Source: an uncultured Opitutaceae bacterium (GTDB lineage Bacteria > Verrucomicrobiota > Verrucomicrobiia > Opitutales > Opitutaceae). Taken from it: a DNA stretch of 9,033 nt. The stretch is from positions 1 through 9,033 of the forward strand of contig CAISJA010000034.1 in NCBI GenBank assembly GCA_903885525.1, written 5' to 3'. A program made the position numbers and the translations under genes. Below the pieces are notes generated by a model, which saw only the letters and a list, made by a program, of their open reading frames with translations, did no database searches and had not been told where the DNA came from. Shown here in pieces: positions 6,022 to 9,033 of the stretch (position 1 is its first letter; every line of letters starts with the position of its first letter).

Positions 6022-7020
6022 ATGCCTGAACTGGCTGAAGTCGAATTCTACCGCCGCCGCTGGAGCGCCGGGCACGGTGCGGCCATCCTCGCCGTGCACC
6101 TGCATCCCCGCGCCCGCGTGTACCGTGACTGTGATCCCCTCCGGCTCCAGCAGGCGCTGACCGGCACCCGGTTGCTGGGCTCGGCCGCGGCGGCGAAACA
6201 GATACTTTTCCGTTTCTCCGGCGAGAACTGGCTGGGCATCCACCTCGGGATGAGCGGAGAACTCCGCGTGGAGCCGGCCGGCTACGCCGCGCAAACACAC
6301 GACCACCTTATCCTGCGGCAGGCCCGGCGCAGCCTTGTCTTCACGGATCCGCGGATGTTCGGCTCCGTCCGCTTCGATCACGGCCCGGATCCGCCGCCGT
6401 GGTGGACCGCACTGGCCCCGCCGGTCCTTGCCAAGGAATTCACCCTCTCCGCCCTGACCGTTTTCCTCCGGCGGCGGGCCCTCGCCCCCCTCAAGGCGGT
6501 GCTCCTCATGCAGCAGCATTTTCCCGGAATCGGGAACTGGATGGCCGACGAAATCCTCTGGCGCGCCGGCCTTCACCCCGCCCGGCCGGCGGGCAGCCTG
6601 AGCCGCGCTGAAACCCGCACGCTGCGCCGCGAGTGCCGGCAAGTCTGCCGCCTGGCCCTGCGCCGGATCGCCGGCCACGGCGGCCCGCTGCCCCTCACGC
6701 TCAACCAGCGCATCCCGAAATCATGGCTGTTCCTCCACCGGTGGGAGGACGGCGGACGCTGCCCGCGCACGGGTGCCCTGCTGCAGCGCGCCACCATCGG
6801 CGGCCGCACCACCTGCTGGTGCCCCGCCCGGCAGAAATGGAAGGGGGAAAGTCAGAATGGAGAGCAACCGGCAGCCGGCAGCCGGGCCGGATCGCGGCGC
6901 CTGACAAGCGGTCGGACGAAGGTGCCGCGGGACCGCGATCCACTCCGCCCGCTTTCCGGCTTTCCACTTACCTCCTTCAACTTTCAACTCTGTGCCCATG
7001 CCAGCCAAACTCCGCCTTGA
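6022..7020 (+). CDS. Fpg/MutM-family DNA glycosylase with degenerate zinc finger
   Basis: A 332-residue member of the Fpg/Nei family, bifunctional glycosylase/AP lyases that excise oxidised bases such as 8-oxoguanine or formamidopyrimidines. The N-terminus MPELAEVEFYRR supplies Pro2 (Schiff-base nucleophile after Met removal) and Glu3. Lys59 (AAAAKQILFRF) matches the conserved active-site lysine. GMSGELR (76-82) and DPRMFG (109-114) match the intercalation region. The helix-two-turn-helix is LLMQQHFPGIGNWMADEILWRAGLHP (161-186). The C-terminal finger (247-271) keeps its hairpin and Arg262 in GGRTT, but of the four zinc cysteines only Cys247 and Cys267 fit: the second is Thr250 and the fourth Arg270. 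That suggests a 'zincless finger'. About 60 further residues (273-332) are low-complexity and look like translated intergenic DNA; the frame simply lacks a stop until inside tlyA. The substrate could be Fpg-like or Nei-like, so no symbol is given. Confidence 0.88.
   Translation: MPELAEVEFYRRRWSAGHGAAILAVHLHPRARVYRDCDPLRLQQALTGTRLLGSAAAAKQILFRFSGENWLGIHLGMSGELRVEPAGYAAQTHDHLILRQARRSLVFTDPRMFGSVRFDHGPDPPPWWTALAPPVLAKEFTLSALTVFLRRRALAPLKAVLLMQQHFPGIGNWMADEILWRAGLHPARPAGSLSRAETRTLRRECRQVCRLALRRIAGHGGPLPLTLNQRIPKSWLFLHRWEDGGRCPRTGALLQRATIGGRTTCWCPARQKWKGESQNGEQPAAGSRAGSRRLTSGRTKVPRDRDPLRPLSGFPLTSFNFQLCAHASQTPP
6868..6885 (+). repeat. CCGGCAG tandem repeat in the fpg 3' extension
   Basis: CCGGCAG occurs twice in direct succession (6868-6874 and 6875-6881), followed by a partial third unit, CCGG (6882-6885). 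It falls in the stretch that encodes the non-conserved tail of the glycosylase, and it supports the view that this stretch behaves like intergenic DNA. Confidence 0.5.
6889..6941. repeat. 9-bp inverted repeat upstream of tlyA
   Basis: GGATCGCGG (6889-6897) is the exact reverse complement of CCGCGATCC (6933-6941), with a 35-base spacer. An alternative pairing joins GCGGCGCC (6894-6901) to GGTGCCGC (6921-6928) with one G-U pair. The transcript here could fold into one of two stems, 57 bases before the tlyA ATG. An attenuator-like role is speculative. Confidence 0.35.
6976..6989 (+). repeat. TTCAACT tandem repeat just upstream of tlyA
   Basis: TTCAACT occurs twice head to tail (6976-6982 and 6983-6989), ending 8 bases before the tlyA ATG at 6998 in the place of a ribosome binding site. 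From memory, CTTTCAACTTTCAACT-like strings are frequent before genes in Verrucomicrobia-like genomes; this is unverified. Here they are also translated as part of the fpg tail. Confidence 0.5.
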
Positions 7021-7753
7021 TGAACTGCTGGTGGCCCTCGGGCTCTCCGCGTCGCGCTCCCAGGCCAAGGCGCTGATCATGAGCGGCCGCGTGCGCCACG
7101 GCACCGACCGGCTCGACAAACCGGGCAAAGAATACCCGGCAGAATTCGAGCTGAGCATCGACCAGCCCCCGCGCTATGTCAGCCGCGGCGGCGAAAAACT
7201 CGCCGCCTATGTGGAAAGATTCCCCGTGGCTTTCACCGGCCAGCATGTGCTCGACGTGGGAGCCTCCACGGGCGGATTCACCGATTGCGCCCTGCAGTCC
7301 GGTGCCTCCAGCGTCACCTGTGTCGATGTCGGACACGGCCAGTTGCACGAAAAGCTCCGACGCGACGCGCGGGTCACCAGCCTCGAGAAAACCAATGCCC
7401 GCAGTCTCGCGCCCCGCCTTCTCCCCCGGCCGGCCTATGATCTGGTGGTCATGGACCTATCCTTCATTTCCCTGAAAACGGTGCTGCCGGCGGTGTGGGC
7501 CTGCCTCCGGCCGGGGGGGACCCTGCTGGCCCTGGTGAAACCGCAGTTCGAAGCCGGCAAAGCCGAGGTGGACCGCGGCGCCGGGGTGATCCGCGACGAT
7601 ACCGTGCGGGCCCGGGTCCTAGCCGAGGTCCGGGAGTTCGCCCTGCACGAGCTACCCGGGGCCACCCTGCATGGCGAGATGGAATGCCCGGTGCACGGCG
7701 CCGACGGCAACCGGGAGTACCTGCTCGGGCTGAATCGGGCGACCTCCGCCTGA
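6998..7753 (+). CDS. tlyA: TlyA family rRNA (cytidine-2'-O)-methyltransferase
   Basis: A 251-residue cytoplasmic S-adenosylmethionine-dependent enzyme of the TlyA/hemolysin A family, which methylates ribose 2'-OH of cytidines in 16S and/or 23S rRNA. An S4 RNA-binding domain occupies about residues 4-60 (RLDELLVALGLSASRSQAKALI). A short linker with SRGGEKL (62-68) leads into an FtsJ/RrmJ-like Rossmann domain with the SAM-binding motif LDVGASTGGFTD (85-96). The expected K-D-K-E catalytic tetrad can be placed at Lys67, Asp153 (MDLSF), Lys181 (KPQFE) and Glu240 (NREYLL), close to the numbering in the mycobacterial enzyme. The ATG at 6998 is chosen; the GTG at 6992 in the same frame would add two residues. 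The start overlaps the 3' end of the fpg reading frame by 23 bases. The NAD kinase gene follows after 44 bases. Length is normal for the family. Confidence 0.93.
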   Translation: MPAKLRLDELLVALGLSASRSQAKALIMSGRVRHGTDRLDKPGKEYPAEFELSIDQPPRYVSRGGEKLAAYVERFPVAFTGQHVLDVGASTGGFTDCALQSGASSVTCVDVGHGQLHEKLRRDARVTSLEKTNARSLAPRLLPRPAYDLVVMDLSFISLKTVLPAVWACLRPGGTLLALVKPQFEAGKAEVDRGAGVIRDDTVRARVLAEVREFALHELPGATLHGEMECPVHGADGNREYLLGLNRATSA

Positions 7754-7797
7754 GATTGGTATTTCCATCCGGCCTTCAACCGTTAGCCTGCACCGGC

Positions 7798-8637
7798 ATG
7801 CCGCCCTTCCGCCGCCTCGCGTTCGTCGTCAATCCTGACAAGCCCGGCGCCACCGCCCTGGCGCAGGAGTTGATGGAAATCGCCGGCCGGGCCGGCGTCA
7901 AAAAGGTCAAGCTGAACAACGGCCGCAAGCTGCCCCGCGGCTATTTCGTCGGCTGCGACGCCTGCTGTGTGGTCGGCGGCGACGGCACCATGCTCGGAGC
8001 CGTGCGGGCCGCCACCCGCCAGGGCATCCCGCTGATCGGGGTGAACCGCGGCGGACTCGGTTTTCTCACCACCCTGTCGGGCGAGGAATCCCGCCGCCAG
8101 TTCGCCGCCCTGATCGGCGGCAACTACCGCATCGCCCACCGCACGCTGCTCGACTGCCGGGCCGGCCCGGGCCACCACGATGTGGCACTCAACGACGTGC
8201 TGATCAAAAACGAGGTCAACTCCCGCCTAGTCCGCCTCGAGGTGTTTGCCGACGGCGACCTCGTGACCGACTACTACTGCGACGGCATCATCTTCTCCAC
8301 CCCCACCGGCTCCACCGCCTACAACCTCGCCGCCGGCGGCCCGATCATCCATCCCGACGCGCCGGTGATCGCGATGACCCCGATCTGTCCGCACACCCTC
8401 AACAACCGCACGATCATCTTCCGCGAAAGGGTGAAACTGAAGGTCGTCAACGGCACCTCCGACGCCCGCCTGCTGGTCGCCATGGACGGCCAGCGCAACT
8501 CCGTCGTCACCGGGGGCGCCATCGCCATCACCCTGGCGCCGCGCCAGCTCTCCCTCGTGCAGCGTCCCGATTATTCCCATTTTGAAGTCATGCGCGCCAA
8601 GCTCAAGTGGAGCGGAGGCTTCGCGGACAGAAAGTAA
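7798..8637 (+). CDS. nadK: NAD kinase
   Basis: A 279-residue cytoplasmic NAD+ kinase that makes NADP+ from NAD+ with ATP or polyphosphate. The family signatures are all present in order: VNPDK near the N-terminus (11-15), VVGGDGTML (58-66) with catalytic Asp62, GVNRGGLGFL (81-90), LNDVLIKNE (131-139), then the NAD-binding stretch CDGIIFSTPTGSTAYNLAAG (161-180) with GGPIIHP, TPICPHTLNNR (194-204), and VAMDGQ (227-232). The C-terminus YSHFEVMRAKLKW is also typical. Length is normal. The ATG at 7798 begins directly with the beta-strand RRLAFVVNP, so no earlier start is needed; the frame is open further upstream only as a shadow of tlyA. No Shine-Dalgarno sequence is seen. The tight spacing suggests cotranscription with tlyA, a common neighbour of nadK in other bacteria. 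Confidence 0.96.
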   Translation: MPPFRRLAFVVNPDKPGATALAQELMEIAGRAGVKKVKLNNGRKLPRGYFVGCDACCVVGGDGTMLGAVRAATRQGIPLIGVNRGGLGFLTTLSGEESRRQFAALIGGNYRIAHRTLLDCRAGPGHHDVALNDVLIKNEVNSRLVRLEVFADGDLVTDYYCDGIIFSTPTGSTAYNLAAGGPIIHPDAPVIAMTPICPHTLNNRTIIFRERVKLKVVNGTSDARLLVAMDGQRNSVVTGGAIAITLAPRQLSLVQRPDYSHFEVMRAKLKWSGGFADRK

Positions 8638-8684
8638 GTGCGCTCAGGCAGGGGGTCCACCCGCACCGCCGGAGCAACGCGCCG

Positions 8685-8706
8685 GGAGCGGCCCGCGAGC
8701 CGCTCC
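8685..8706 (+). terminator. GC-rich hairpin downstream of nadK
   Basis: GGAGCGGC (8685-8692) pairs perfectly with GCCGCTCC (8699-8706) around a 6-base loop, 48 bases after the nadK stop. A wider arm pair, GCAGGGG (8648-8654) with CCCCTGC (8712-8718), can enclose it. The + strand shows no T-run afterwards, so efficient intrinsic termination is doubtful. It is the best candidate for the end of the tlyA-nadK transcript. Confidence 0.4.
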
Positions 8707-8739
8707 ACCCGCCCCTGCGCCCGAAGCAGCTTCCCCGGG

Positions 8740-8771
8740 AAAAATCAACCCCGGGTGGCGGCCCGGGGTTG
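8740..8771 (-). terminator. intrinsic terminator of the EF-hand gene
   Basis: Read on the - strand, CAACCCCGGG, a 6-base loop and CCCGGGGTTG form a perfect 10-bp stem (arms at 8762-8771 and 8746-8755 in + coordinates), followed after one A by TTTTT (8740-8744). It begins 24 bases beyond the TGA of the EF-hand gene. A strong stem plus a T-run makes it the clearest Rho-independent terminator in the window. On the + strand it lacks a T-run. Confidence 0.85.
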
Positions 8772-8795
8772 GTGAGAGGCGGTTGTCAAACCGAC

Positions 8796-9033
8796 TCAGT
8801 TGGGCTCCGTCTGCCCGCCAGCCTTGGTCTCGGGCGCGGTTTTCTTCGCCTCCAGGGCAGCCTGGTGCTTTTCCTTGGCGGCTTTTTTGTCCGCCTCGCA
8901 CTGCGCCAATTCCTCGGGGTCGAGCTTCCCGTTGTGGTTGGCATCGTACTTGGCGAGCAGCTTTTTCTCATGGGCCGCCTTCTTGTCGGCCGTCAGCTTG
9001 TAGAACGCCGGCTATACGTCGAGGTCGGCGCCA
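8796..9033 (-). pseudogene. EF-hand protein, 3' part, interrupted by in-frame TAG
   Basis: The - strand frame ending at TGA (8796-8798) encodes 71 residues after an in-frame TAG at 9012-9014. They include a canonical EF-hand loop, DANHNGKLDPEE (8910-8945), with Asp, Asn, Asn, Asp and Glu at positions 1, 3, 5, 9 and 12, so it should bind calcium. The loop sits in lysine/alanine-rich charged helices (KKAAHEKKLLAKY before, CEADKKAAKEKHQAALEAKK after) and a polar tail. The same frame upstream of the TAG, to the window edge, reads GADLDV, and after it PAFYKLTADK. No ATG, GTG or TTG start occurs between the TAG and the EF-hand, so this is probably a longer gene broken by a nonsense change, a sequencing error near the edge, or a frameshifted gene. 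Small EF-hand proteins of this kind are usually exported, but the N-terminus is not visible. The strong terminator downstream supports a real gene. Confidence 0.6.

Noticed and set aside
8644..8901. 85-residue open frame on the - strand across the terminator
   Set aside because: It would be read through the strong stem-loop and overlaps the EF-hand gene in another frame; the translation is low-complexity.

Overview
The window is high-GC bacterial DNA, clearly above 60% GC by eye, densely packed with genes that nearly all lie on the + strand. Two things point to a Gram-negative organism: a lipoprotein, and a pair of enzymes from the ADP-heptose branch of lipopolysaccharide inner-core synthesis. 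The gene content, the intergenic style (short ATCCGTG and TTCAACT tandem repeats) and the type of EF-hand protein suggest a Verrucomicrobia-like organism, perhaps Opitutaceae. That placement is an inference and was not tested by alignment.

Layout. 1-142 is the 3' tail of an unidentified gene. 174-1688 is a single-pass membrane protein with a TPR-like helical-repeat domain. 1806-2297 is a small soluble protein that I do not recognise. 2436-2954 (-) is a DUF192 lipoprotein convergent with it. A divergent gap of 56 bases then separates the lipoprotein from the main + strand series: an M24 (aminopeptidase P-like) metallopeptidase (3011-4150), a heptose-7-phosphate kinase (4168-5136), a heptose-bisphosphate phosphatase (5330-5878), an Fpg/MutM-family DNA glycosylase (6022-7020), a TlyA-type rRNA methyltransferase (6998-7753) and NAD kinase (7798-8637). 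The right edge holds the 3' part of an EF-hand protein on the - strand (8796-9033). It is interrupted by an in-frame TAG and followed by a convincing intrinsic terminator.

How the genes fit together. The kinase and phosphatase catalyse successive steps from D-glycero-D-manno-heptose 7-phosphate to the 1-phosphate. The isomerase (GmhA) and the adenylyltransferase (HldC/RfaE2) that complete the route are not here. The kinase is the stand-alone form, without a fused adenylyltransferase domain. TlyA followed by NadK is a housekeeping pair often seen together. The glycosylase, methyltransferase and NAD kinase are close enough to share a transcript, because fpg and tlyA overlap and tlyA and nadK are 44 bases apart.

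There is no obvious mobile element, CRISPR array, tRNA or rRNA, and no large undescribed system stands out. The points most worth a second look are a glycosylase with a degenerate ('zincless') finger and a long non-conserved tail, a phosphatase without its usual zinc-binding cysteines, an AT-rich perfect 12-bp palindrome enclosing TATAAT at the phosphatase stop codon, the EF-hand gene broken by TAG, and the absence of Shine-Dalgarno sequences at every start in the window. No gene-free stretch exceeds 300 bases. The longest is the 193-base gap at 5137-5329, described below.
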